From assembly GCA_046704745.1 (NCBI GenBank), contig JBJKRL010000041.1, forward strand, positions 1 through 64,000: a stretch of 64,000 nt of DNA, in the 5' to 3' direction. This document shows, piece by piece, positions 1-7,961 of the stretch (positions within the stretch are counted from its first letter, which is position 1; every line of letters starts with the position of its first letter). The notes beneath the pieces were generated by a model. It did no database searches, had not been told where the DNA came from, and worked only from the letters and a program-made list of their open reading frames with translations. The stretch is from CAWGGS01 sp046704745. GTDB lineage: Bacteria > Desulfobacterota > Desulfobulbia > Desulfobulbales > Desulfocapsaceae. The position numbers and the translations under genes were made by a program.

Positions 1-20
1 TTACAGAAACAGGAACGTTA

Positions 21-162
21 TCAAATTTCCACAGTGTTCACCAAAGGTCAGCCCAGGCAGCGCCATCTTCTTCCGTGTTTTGGTAATGAACATAGTTTAT
101 TATAGTCCATTGCCAAAAACCTCGAACCTGACGCTGCGTGGGCTGATGAGAAATCCGGGTTA
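21..162 (+). repeat. Family A miniature inverted-repeat element (copy 1, left end outside or lost)
   Basis: The stretch contains the family hallmarks seen again at 30081-30243 and 35802-36022: a CAAATTT-x-CACAGTG block near 22-36, a TTGCCAAAAAC-x-TCGAA block near 111-126 and the right terminus TGATGAGAAATCCGGGTTA ending at 162. The matching left terminal inverted repeat is not visible here and may lie upstream of the window. It is non-coding; a 66-codon minus-strand frame across it is a by-product. I infer a mobile miniature element from the dispersed, gene-edge copies. Confidence 0.7.
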
Positions 163-403
163 ATCTGTGAGAGATCCAGAGAATCATTTGAATAGATGCA
201 TCCTCAGGCAGGGTCATATTATTTAACGTAAAAGCCATATGTTAACCGTGTGTTGTTGTTGAAAACAATCCGGCATGAAGGGGGGTGTAAAAAAAGAGAA
301 GGGGGAAGTTACTCTTGTGCAGACAGGGCGTTAAGCGATGGTTCCCGGCGCCCTGCATCTTTGTGCACAGACTATAAAAGGCGCCGGGAAGGAGAAAAAT
401 CGG
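163..403. other. Gene-free stretch between repeat and icd
   Basis: No gene recognised. The only structure I see is the inverted repeat at 342-390 described separately. No product is proposed for the region. Confidence 0.5.
342..390 (-). terminator. Possible terminator hairpin after icd
   Basis: An exact 11-bp inverted repeat, TTCCCGGCGCC at 342-352 and GGCGCCGGGAA at 380-390, lies 13 bases past the icd stop. The loop is 27 bases and there is no T-run directly after the stem on the icd strand, so an intrinsic terminator is only a moderate reading; an mRNA-stabilising hairpin is the alternative. Confidence 0.45.
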
Positions 404-1624
404 TTACTGTTTATGAAGTTTCTTGGTAAGCCTGAGCGCTATTTCGTCGAGAAACTCTATGGAATCCAACACTCTGACTGCCGGCGGGGCGCAGATAAGG
501 GCTAAATCACCTGTCATATATCCTTCTTCGATACATTCGATAATGACATTTTCCAGGGTGTTGGAGAAAGAGACAAGTTCAGGAATTTCATCCATCTCAC
601 CTCTTTTGCGAAGGGCTCCGGTCCAGGCATAGATAATGGCAACCGAATTGGTTGAGGTCTTCTCGCCTTTCAGATATTTATAGTAATGACGCTGGACGGT
701 TCCGTGGGCTGCCTCGTATTTGAAATAGCCGTGTGGAGAGACGAGCACCGATGTCATCATGGCCAATGAGCCGAAAGCAGAGGCCACCATATCACTCATC
801 ACATCACCATCGTAATTCTTGCAGGCCCAGAGCATACCGCCTTTGGTCTTCATCATCCTGGCAACGATATCGTCGATAAGCGTATAGAAATACTCGATCC
901 CTGCATCGGCGAATTTCGCCTTATATTCTCTGGCAAATACCTCTTCAAAGATGTTTTTGAAGCGTTGATCATAAATTTTGGAAATCGTATCTTTGGTGGC
1001 GAACCAGCAGTCGAGATTCAAATCCAGGGCGTATTCAAAACAGGCTCTGGCAAAATTTTCTATCGAAGAAACAGTGTTATATACACCTTGCAGAATCGCT
1101 GGTTCGTCAAGTTCGACGATGGTTTCGCGCAACTCATTGCCATTTTTATCGGTTGCGACAATTTCAAGTCTGCCACCGTTTTCGCTGAAAATTTCAGCAT
1201 TTCTGTATACATCTCCATAGGCGTGACGTCCGACCACAATGGGCTCTTCCCACGTTCGTACGGCAGGTTTGATGTTTTTGACCATGATTGGTCTGCGAAA
1301 AACGGTGCCGTCCAGGGCGGCGCGAATGGTGCCGTTGGGAGAGCGCCATTGTTTTTTAAGACCATATTCTTTAACACGTTCGGCATTCGGAGTAATGGTG
1401 GCATTCTTGACACCAACCCCGTATTTTTTGATGGCTTCAGCCGCATCAAAGGTAACCTGGTCATCTGTTGCATCGCGCTCTTTGAGACTTAGATCGTAGT
1501 ATTCGGTCTTCAGGTTGACAAAGGGGAGGATGAGTTTTTCTTTTACCAGCGGCCAGAGAACCCGGGTCATTTCATCTCCATCGAGTTCGACCACAGGAGT
1601 AATCATTTGGATTTTTTCTGTCAT
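404..1624 (-). CDS. icd: NADP-dependent isocitrate dehydrogenase, eukaryote-type homodimer
   Basis: Oxidatively decarboxylates isocitrate to 2-oxoglutarate in the cytoplasm, giving NADPH. The 406-residue protein matches the eukaryotic/mitochondrial-like subfamily rather than the E. coli type: it opens with an ITPVVELDGDEMTR stretch and has NGTIRAALDGTVFR and the YEAAHGTVQRHYY substrate/cofactor region near residue 305. Length is normal for that subfamily. The ATG at 1622-1624 has no obvious ribosome binding site. It diverges from mutY across about 140 bases. Family assignment is firm; with the class I fumarase at 30561 it fits a citric-acid-cycle carbon path. Confidence 0.95.
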   Translation of the reverse strand: MTEKIQMITPVVELDGDEMTRVLWPLVKEKLILPFVNLKTEYYDLSLKERDATDDQVTFDAAEAIKKYGVGVKNATITPNAERVKEYGLKKQWRSPNGTIRAALDGTVFRRPIMVKNIKPAVRTWEEPIVVGRHAYGDVYRNAEIFSENGGRLEIVATDKNGNELRETIVELDEPAILQGVYNTVSSIENFARACFEYALDLNLDCWFATKDTISKIYDQRFKNIFEEVFAREYKAKFADAGIEYFYTLIDDIVARMMKTKGGMLWACKNYDGDVMSDMVASAFGSLAMMTSVLVSPHGYFKYEAAHGTVQRHYYKYLKGEKTSTNSVAIIYAWTGALRKRGEMDEIPELVSFSNTLENVIIECIEEGYMTGDLALICAPPAVRVLDSIEFLDEIALRLTKKLHKQ

Positions 1625-1763
1625 AATAAACTATGTCGGTTGGGGTTGAGATTATTCTGTTGCTGACTATTATGATTGCATGATCGTTGATTTATAGCAG
1701 ATATTGTTGCAGTTGTATAGAGTATTGCCCGGATTCGATTGTCATTTTGGATCAATTTGGAAA

Positions 1764-2888
1764 ATGAGCATGGTGAAAAAGGACGAAATAAGAATGGATT
1801 CGATGGTTTTATCACTGCAAAACGCGTTGCTTGATTGGTTTCAACACTCGGCCAGGGATTTACCCTGGAGAAAAGACTATAACCCGTATCACGTCTGGAT
1901 CTCGGAAATAATGCTTCAGCAGACACAGATGGAACGTGGTGTCGTGTATTTTCGCCGTTGGATAAAACGGTTCCCGGATATTTCCTGCCTGGCCGCAGCC
2001 GATGAACAGGAGGTCTTGAAGTACTGGGAAGGACTTGGTTATTACGCCAGAGCCAGGAATCTATTAAGGGCGGCACAAGTAATTGTCGCCAGTTACCAGG
2101 CAAAGGTACCTAAGAGGCTGGAGACATTGCTGACCTTGCCAGGGATCGGACCTTATACGGCTGCTGCAATTACCAGTATTGCCTATAATCAGGATGTCGC
2201 CGTGGTCGATGCCAATGTGGAACGGGTCATTGCCAGGCTTTTTGATATTGGTGAGCCCCTAAAGGATCTTCGGACAAAAAAGAAGATTCAAAAACTGGCT
2301 GCAACAGTGCTGCCCAAAGGCAAAGCCCGGCTTTTCAATCAGGCGCTTATGGATCTGGGCGGACTTGTGTGTATTCCGAAGAATCCGCTTTGCAATACAT
2401 GTCCGGTGGCCGCTTGTTGTACTGCCCTTAAGACCGGTCATGTCCATGAACGACCGGTGGTACGTCCGGCAGGAAAAATAATCCCCATAGAGATGGCGAC
2501 CGGAGTCCTTAGCCGGGGAGGAAAGATATTTATCCAGCAACGTTTAGCAGATGATGTCTGGGGGAGTCTATGGGAATTTCCCGGCGGACGTCTTGAGGCA
2601 GATGAGACCCCCGAGGAAGCGGTTGTCCGAGAATTCAGGGAGGAGACCGGCTTTCAGGTTGAAGTGGCCGCCGAAATTACAACGGTTATCCACCATTACA
2701 TGCGATATAAAGTAACATTGCATGGGTTTTCCTGCTCCTTGACCGAAGACGGCACCGAACCTGTGCTGCATGCCGCCCAGGACTTTCGCTGGGTCAGTCC
2801 CAGTGAGCTTTCCGATTACGGTTTTCCGGCAGGACATCGGAAGCTGATCGATTATATGACAGCATCATATAAAGACAGCCATCCGTGA
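1764..2888 (+). CDS. mutY: A/G-specific adenine glycosylase fused to an intact MutT-like Nudix domain
   Basis: Removes adenine mispaired with 8-oxoguanine. The N-terminal HhH-GPD domain has EIMLQQTQ (catalytic Glu), the LPGIGPYTAAA hairpin-loop, catalytic Asp in VVDANVERV and the iron-sulfur ligands in the spacing C-x6-C-x2-C-x5-C. The last 125 residues are a Nudix domain with a complete G-x5-E-x7-RE-x2-EE-x-G box (GGRLEADETPEEAVVREF onward). In E. coli MutY the equivalent domain recognises 8-oxoG and lacks this box, so here it may also hydrolyse 8-oxo-dGTP; that is inference. The open frame extends up to 1704, but ATG 1764 or 1770 brings the protein to normal MutY length; no strong binding site decides between them. 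Its stop overlaps the next start by four bases. Confidence 0.93.
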   Translation: MSMVKKDEIRMDSMVLSLQNALLDWFQHSARDLPWRKDYNPYHVWISEIMLQQTQMERGVVYFRRWIKRFPDISCLAAADEQEVLKYWEGLGYYARARNLLRAAQVIVASYQAKVPKRLETLLTLPGIGPYTAAAITSIAYNQDVAVVDANVERVIARLFDIGEPLKDLRTKKKIQKLAATVLPKGKARLFNQALMDLGGLVCIPKNPLCNTCPVAACCTALKTGHVHERPVVRPAGKIIPIEMATGVLSRGGKIFIQQRLADDVWGSLWEFPGGRLEADETPEEAVVREFREETGFQVEVAAEITTVIHHYMRYKVTLHGFSCSLTEDGTEPVLHAAQDFRWVSPSELSDYGFPAGHRKLIDYMTASYKDSHP

Positions 2889-3829
2889 AACTCCTCTCAG
2901 ATATCCTGCTCATTGTTCTGCCGGTCTTTCTGGTCATCGGTATCGGTTCCGCCTTAAAGCTGACCCCTTTGGTGAACGCCGATTTTCTCTTTCAATTAAA
3001 CCGGCTGGTCTATTATCTTGCCTTACCTCTGCTTCTTTTTTACAAGATCTCGACTGCGGATTTTTCCGCCAGCTTCAACGGAGCCCTGGTAGCAGGGCTT
3101 CTGATCGGCATTACTGCAGCCTTTGTCCTTTCTTATTGTTATGGAGTATTGCGCTCCTACCCCCCGTCGGTTCGCGGCACCTTTTCCCAGGCGTCTTTCA
3201 GGGGGAACCTGGCTTATATTGGACTGGCCATAGTCTATAACGCCTACGGTGAAAAAGGAATGGCCAGTGCCGGAATCCTCCTCGGATTTCTGGTGCCGAC
3301 AATGAATTTCTTCTCGGTTCTTGCCCTCATTATCCCCCATCGCAACAATGGGAAGAAGGTGGGGGTGTTTTTTTTGCTCAAACAGATCTGCGGCAACCCG
3401 TTGATTATCGCCTCCTTTGCCGGTATTGCCTGGAGCTTCTTTCATCTTCCAATGCCCGGGGTCATTGATTCCGCCCTTCGTATCGTAACCGGAATGGCCC
3501 TCCCTCTTGCCCTTTTGTCCATCGGCGTTTCCTTTTCCTTCGGTAGATTGCGGGGAGATCTTAAAATAACCGTTTTGGCTACGGCCTTCAAACTGCTGAT
3601 GCTGCCGTTTATGGCTGCATCGATTCTGGTTCTGCTCGGTGTTCAGGGGCAAGACCTGGCCATCGGTGTCCTGTTCGCCGGAACGCCCACCGCGACCGCC
3701 GCCTATATCATGGCGCAGCAGATGCAAGGTGATGCCGAATTGTCAGGGTCCATCATTATGCTTTCGACTCTTCTGTCGGTTGCAACCTATAGTATCATCC
3801 TTTATTTGCTTAAAGCCATGGGGGTGTAA
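2885..3829 (+). CDS. AEC (auxin efflux carrier) family permease
   Basis: A 314-residue integral inner-membrane protein with about ten hydrophobic segments, in two groups of five separated by a short polar region near residue 155, as in the AEC family (malonate or other organic-anion carriers). Typical features are the N-terminal VFLVIGIGSALK region, a SFRGNLAYIGLA stretch around residue 105 and LFAGTPTATAAYIMAQQM near residue 265. It starts with GTG inside the mutY stop (GTGA overlap), so the two are translationally coupled, although no functional link is evident. The substrate cannot be read from sequence. Confidence 0.85.
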   Translation: MKLLSDILLIVLPVFLVIGIGSALKLTPLVNADFLFQLNRLVYYLALPLLLFYKISTADFSASFNGALVAGLLIGITAAFVLSYCYGVLRSYPPSVRGTFSQASFRGNLAYIGLAIVYNAYGEKGMASAGILLGFLVPTMNFFSVLALIIPHRNNGKKVGVFFLLKQICGNPLIIASFAGIAWSFFHLPMPGVIDSALRIVTGMALPLALLSIGVSFSFGRLRGDLKITVLATAFKLLMLPFMAASILVLLGVQGQDLAIGVLFAGTPTATAAYIMAQQMQGDAELSGSIIMLSTLLSVATYSIILYLLKAMGV

Positions 3830-3937
3830 TCGGGCAATGATTTAGTGCCCAATCAAGTCTTCTTTTCTGGTGCTTGTTTGCCCTATTGATCTTGCCGCAA
3901 GAGTCCTTATGGTTTTTCCATAGCCGGCAGGCGTGAG

Positions 3938-4012
3938 TAGCCAGAATTTCTCATGTTCATTGCTAATAGCTTCAAACCTGACGCCGCTTGAACTGATGAG
4001 AAATCCGGGTTA
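3938..4012 (+). repeat. Family A miniature element (short complete copy)
   Basis: A 75-bp element bounded by imperfect terminal inverted repeats: TAGCCAGAATTTCTCATG at its left end and the family right end TGATGAGAAATCCGGGTTA. The interior contains the TTCATTGC...TTCAAACCTGACGC block also present in copies 1 and 35802-36022. It lies about 60 bases before the FrnE-like selenoprotein gene. Confidence 0.7.
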
Positions 4013-4072
4013 CAACACGCCCTTTTCCTCTATCGGGAAACATGAAAATTCCACTAACCACGGGAAAAAACG

Positions 4073-4696
4073 ATGTCCGAAAATAAGATACTGGAAGTCT
4101 TTTCAGACTATATCTGACCCTGGTGCTATTTCATTACCGGGCGTATTGAAAGATTGCAGAAAGAATATGAGGTAACCGTCAATTTGCGGTGTTTTCCTCT
4201 TCATCCCGAAACACCGAAGGAAGGAAGATCTCTGGAGGATCTCTTCAGGGCAAGCCCGGCAAAGTTTGCTGCAATGCTTGAACACTTGCGCCGGACTGCC
4301 GAAGAACTTGGGCTTCCTTTTGCCGCCAGGAGCAAAACATATAACAGCAGACTGGCTCAGGAACTCGGATTGTGGGCGGAGGACAAGGAAAAAGGTGAGG
4401 TGTTCCACAAAGCGGCGTTCTACGCCTATTTCGCTCAAGGGTTAAACCTGGCAGAACATCATGTGCTCTATGACTTGGTGGACGAGGCGGGGCTTCCACG
4501 AGATGAAGCGCACGAGGTACTGTCTCGGCGTACCTATAGTCCAAAAGTCGACAAAGACTGGGACGATGCGAGGTCTCAAGGTATTACGGCTGTCCCTACC
4601 TTTGTCATGGATGGATATACATTGGTCGGAGCCCAAAGCTATGAAAACATCAGCAGGTGGATCGAGTCCTTAGGTACCGTTAACAGGTTGAAATAG
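4073..4696 (+). CDS. FrnE-like DsbA-family thiol oxidoreductase, selenoprotein with UPWC active site
   Basis: The gene reads ATG at 4073, then 14 codons to an in-frame TGA at 4115-4117, then an open frame to 4696 (207 residues counting selenocysteine). Translation on both sides of the TGA is continuous with the FrnE/DsbA-fold family: VFSDYI, then the TGA, then PWCYFITGRIERLQKEYEV. The family has a CPWC redox centre here, so TGA stands exactly where the first active-site Cys belongs and most likely encodes selenocysteine (Sec15). The C-terminal ITAVPTFVMDGYTLVGAQ with its cis-Pro loop is intact. A reading that avoids the TGA would begin at TTG 4154 and lose the whole active site. Such proteins are cytoplasmic dithiol oxidoreductases or isomerases; the substrate is unknown. 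A stem-loop follows the TGA (separate entry). Confidence 0.88.
4124..4158 (+). promoter_or_regulatory. Candidate bacterial SECIS stem-loop
   Basis: Immediately 3' of the TGA at 4115-4117 the RNA can fold with TTTCA (4129-4133) on TGAAA (4147-4151), a T-T mismatch, TAC (4135-4137) on GTA (4143-4145) and a CGGGC apical loop at 4138-4142; TGC (4124-4126) can also pair with GCA (4156-4158). The loop begins 21 bases past the TGA and has G in its second position, within the known limits for bacterial SECIS elements. Folding was done by eye. Confidence 0.7.
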
Positions 4697-4882
4697 CCTC
4701 TTAATGTTGCATTTGACACCTCGATATCAAAAAAAGGTTCACAGTGCATCGCAGTTCCCACGTATAAGTCGGGCAGGTCTTTTTGCCGTCGTTGGCCACG
4801 TCAAACCATTTCTTTAAATCTCTCCATAAAAAGGGTAAAAGAGGGAAAACATATCTTTTGCCTATCGCATAAAAACAAATTA

Positions 4883-5180
4883 TTGAATAACGTGAAAATT
4901 GATCTTGAACAGTTGATCCGCGCGCTCTCGGATACGGTCGACCTCGTGGGGGTGGATGAGATACAGCATAGCAAAAGGGTTGCCTATATGGACCTTGTCT
5001 GCGCGGAAACCATGGGGCTTTCGAAACAGGATGCCACCGAGCTTTACCGCATAGGATTCTCTTGACGTTATTATTGATTTCCTGCGAGCAGGGTGCAAGA
5101 GCGGGCGACTTGATTCCGAGGTGGTCAAACTTGCGGAGTCCGAGGCGTCTGAATGTTACAGGATAGCAACAGCAACTTGA
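4883..5180 (+). pseudogene. HD-GYP-type phosphohydrolase remnant with internal deletion
   Basis: The first about 60 codons (TTG 4883 or GTG 4892) encode an N-terminus typical of delta-proteobacterial HD-GYP proteins (LIRALSDTVDLVGVDEIQH, then KRVAYM) and stop at 5063-5065. Shifted by one base, the frame continues from about 5054 to TGA 5178-5180 with a stretch resembling the end of such proteins (RLDSEVVKLAESEASECYR). The HD and GYP catalytic motifs that should lie between are missing. I therefore see a gene with a large internal deletion and a frameshift. No ribosome binding site is visible. It was probably a cyclic-di-GMP phosphodiesterase or related signalling enzyme. Confidence 0.75.
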
Positions 5181-5256
5181 CCAGGCTCTTCTTTTCTTTT
5201 ATTTTCTCTATACATGTCGATTTGGCAAAAAAAGATTAAATAAAAAGGAGAAATTC

Positions 5257-6525
5257 ATGCAAGATAACTGGTTGAAAGCCCAGCTCGCCGCATTTCATCT
5301 CTCTCAGGCAGCTGTAGAGATCCTCTCTTTCATCCTTATCTCTTGTTTTGTTTTGGTTATCGCTTTCGTTGTGACCTTTCTTATTCGGAGAACGCTGTTT
5401 GCCTATATCACCGGTTGGATTCAAACCAATAACCATAAGTGGGACGACCCCTTTGCCAATAATCGGTTACTCAACAAGATCAGCTGGTTTGTACCGGTAG
5501 CCATTTTCTCATTGGCCGTCGATACCCTTTTCCAACCGGGAACCCCTTTATCAATTCTTGCCAAACGCCTTGTAACATCCTGTTTTGTCATTGTGGCGGT
5601 CATCTGCATAACGGCGCTTTTAACCTCGATAAATGATATTTATAAAATTTTAAAAAAAGGGAGGGGGAATGCCCTGCGTGGATATACCGATGCCGGCAAG
5701 ATTATAACGTATATACTGGGTGCAATTTTTATCATCTCGATATGTACCGGAAAATCACCGTGGGGGATCCTCTCCGTCCTGGGTGGTTTAACTGCCGTGA
5801 CCATGCTGGTATTCAAGGATTCCATTCTCGGCTTTGTCGCTTCAATTCAGCTGAATTCCACGGACATGGTGCGCGTAGGTGATTGGATCGAGATGCCGCA
5901 ATACGGTGCCGACGGTGATGTGGTCGATATGTCGATACACACGATCAGAGTACAAAATTGGGATAAGACCATCACTACCATTCCTACCTACGCCCTGGTG
6001 GCCAACTCATTTAAGAATTGGCGGGGGATGTCGGAGTCCGGTGGAAGACGGATAAAGCGTTCCTTGGCCATCGATATCCATTCTATCCGGTTTTGTGACG
6101 AGAAGATGCTGGAAAGATATTCCCGAATTGATCTGATTAAAGAGTATGTAGCCGCCAGGCAAAGGGAGATTAAAGACTATAACAACCAGCATAATTATGA
6201 TAAAAATCTCGCCGTCAACGGGCGCAATCAAACCAATGTGGGAATCTTCCGCGCTTACATTACAGCCTTCCTGAAAAACAATACCAAAATCAGCCAGGAA
6301 ATGACATTTCTCGTTCGGCAATTGGCACCGACCGATCGCGGTCTTCCTATTGAGATTTATGTCTTTTCCAAGGATCAGGCATGGGCCAATTATGAGGCAA
6401 TCCAAGCAGATATATTTGATCACCTATTGGCTGCCGTTCCCGAATTCAATCTGCGCATTTTCCAGAATCCCAGCAGTTACGACTTCCGCTCTCTTGCCGG
6501 AATTGCGGCCGATGCAAATTTATAA
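5257..6525 (+). CDS. MscS-family mechanosensitive channel, YbdG (MscM)-like
   Basis: Inner-membrane channel opening under membrane tension. The 422-residue protein has about five N-terminal hydrophobic segments, a pore-lining region around residues 170-200 (SVLGGLTAVTMLVFKDSILG) and a cytoplasmic beta-domain with DMVRVGDWIEMPQYGADGDV, then VQNWDKTITTIPTYALV and FKNWRGM. These last motifs are diagnostic of the YbdG miniconductance branch rather than MscS itself. A good binding site (AAGGAG) precedes ATG 5257. It is followed within 45 bases by the ModF-like ATPase on the same strand. Osmotic adaptation is the expected role. Confidence 0.9.
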   Translation: MQDNWLKAQLAAFHLSQAAVEILSFILISCFVLVIAFVVTFLIRRTLFAYITGWIQTNNHKWDDPFANNRLLNKISWFVPVAIFSLAVDTLFQPGTPLSILAKRLVTSCFVIVAVICITALLTSINDIYKILKKGRGNALRGYTDAGKIITYILGAIFIISICTGKSPWGILSVLGGLTAVTMLVFKDSILGFVASIQLNSTDMVRVGDWIEMPQYGADGDVVDMSIHTIRVQNWDKTITTIPTYALVANSFKNWRGMSESGGRRIKRSLAIDIHSIRFCDEKMLERYSRIDLIKEYVAARQREIKDYNNQHNYDKNLAVNGRNQTNVGIFRAYITAFLKNNTKISQEMTFLVRQLAPTDRGLPIEIYVFSKDQAWANYEAIQADIFDHLLAAVPEFNLRIFQNPSSYDFRSLAGIAADANL

Positions 6526-6569
6526 CGCTTATACGCTTCTTTATTTTCCAAGGATATATTGAAAGAGTT

Positions 6570-7961
6570 ATGCATATCAAAAATCTTCATGTTGCAAATT
6601 TGCAGATTGACGAATTCATCACCCAATCCGGGGAATCCTGGTGTCTTTATGGAGAGAACAAGTCTGGAATCGACGATCTGATCGAGATTTTATCAGGAAA
6701 AGGTAAGGAGTTGTCTGCCGATGTCCTTGAGCTTCCCAAAAACCTTGGTATCTTATCCTTTCAGGTCCAGCAGGAGATCTTTGAGGATGAGTTGCGAAGC
6801 GACGATACCGATTATCTCGACCGGCTTGATCCAGGGACCCTGGTCCGTGAGTTTATCCCCGATCATGCGGCACATCTTTCCCTTCTTAAAGCCTTTGGAA
6901 TGCATACCTGCCTGGATGTAGGCTTCAGGCAGTTGAGTTCCGGTCAGTGCCGGAAGCTTATTCTCCTGCAGGCGTTGACGAGTGGGGCGGCTGGTCTGAT
7001 GATCCAGAATCCCTATGACGGACTGGACGAACGAAGTTGTCTTGAGCTGGATCAAGCCCTCGGCAGTTTGCCCGATAGGAGAATCGATCTGATTATTACC
7101 GTGAATTCCTTGGCCGACATTCCGACGTGGTGCAGCCACCTGGGTATAATTCGTTCGGGACATCTTGTATCGGCAGGCTTAAGGGAAGATGTGATTCCCC
7201 TGCTTGCTGAGCTGAAAGAAAAAAGAGGTGGGTGTGGGGAGATTGAAAAAATTTATTGCCGGCAGGCGGCAAAACACGATGACCAAGGCACAGAGCTTGT
7301 CTTTTTACAGGATGGCTTTGCCGGATATGGCGACAAAAAGCTTTTCGCAGGTCTTGATCTTCTTATCAACACCGGAGACCACACCTTGGTCACCGGCCCC
7401 AACGGTTGTGGAAAATCAACGCTATTGGATATCATAACCGGTGACAATCACAAGTGTTACAGTAATAATCTTCGAATCTTCGGCAGGAGGCGCGGCACAG
7501 GGGAGTCCATATGGGATATCAAACGACATATGGGAATGATCTCACCGTCGCTTCATCGGGATTACCGTGTTCCCGGCAGTGTCCTTCATGTGGTCCTTTC
7601 GGGACTTTTCGATTCAATAGGTCTGTATAAGAAGGTGCATGAATCGGAGATCAGGCTCGGTCTGCAATGGCTCGACTGGATTGGCCTTCGGGACAAGGCC
7701 GATATCTCATTTAGAAAGCTGCCGTATGCCCAGCAGCGGCTGGTGCTCATTGCCCGGGCACTTGTAAAAGGGCCTAAACTTCTTATCCTTGATGAGCCGA
7801 CCCAGGGACTTGACGATATCCATCGGCAGGCCTTGCTTGATCTTTTGGGAAAAATTGCCGAACAGAGACTCTCGACAATACTTTTTGTTAGTCATCGCCA
7901 GGATGAACAACGTCCGTTTTTCAAACAGCGTATACGGCTTGATGTCTATGCTGCACGGTAA
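6570..7961 (+). CDS. ModF-like duplicated ABC ATPase with a degenerate first domain
   Basis: Soluble protein with two ABC ATPase domains in one chain and no membrane segment, as in ModF, a molybdate-locus protein of unclear function. The second domain (about residues 225-463) has a sound Walker A (GPNGCGKST), a divergent signature (LPYAQQR) and Walker B LLILDEPTQGLD. The first domain keeps the LSSGQ signature but its P-loop is GENKSGIDD, without the Lys-Ser/Thr, and its Walker B Glu is replaced (MIQNPYDGLD), so it probably does not hydrolyse ATP. It ends exactly next to the convergent mscS-type gene. No molybdate transporter genes are in the window, so a link to molybdate is not supported locally. 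Confidence 0.82.
   Translation: MHIKNLHVANLQIDEFITQSGESWCLYGENKSGIDDLIEILSGKGKELSADVLELPKNLGILSFQVQQEIFEDELRSDDTDYLDRLDPGTLVREFIPDHAAHLSLLKAFGMHTCLDVGFRQLSSGQCRKLILLQALTSGAAGLMIQNPYDGLDERSCLELDQALGSLPDRRIDLIITVNSLADIPTWCSHLGIIRSGHLVSAGLREDVIPLLAELKEKRGGCGEIEKIYCRQAAKHDDQGTELVFLQDGFAGYGDKKLFAGLDLLINTGDHTLVTGPNGCGKSTLLDIITGDNHKCYSNNLRIFGRRRGTGESIWDIKRHMGMISPSLHRDYRVPGSVLHVVLSGLFDSIGLYKKVHESEIRLGLQWLDWIGLRDKADISFRKLPYAQQRLVLIARALVKGPKLLILDEPTQGLDDIHRQALLDLLGKIAEQRLSTILFVSHRQDEQRPFFKQRIRLDVYAAR

Noticed and set aside
38..238. 66-codon minus-strand frame at the window start
   Set aside because: It lies mostly inside the family A repeat and has no binding site or family resemblance.
3023..3727. 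234-codon minus-strand frame opposite the AEC gene
   Set aside because: Antisense shadow of a well-recognised permease, with low-complexity polar composition.
4154..4696. Reading the FrnE-like gene from TTG 4154
   Set aside because: It would remove the redox motif that is encoded in frame just upstream across the TGA; selenocysteine decoding explains the sequence better.
5054..5065. TGA at 5063-5065 in the HD-GYP remnant as selenocysteine
   Set aside because: The frame does not continue into family-like sequence; the homologous C-terminal part is in another frame after a deletion.
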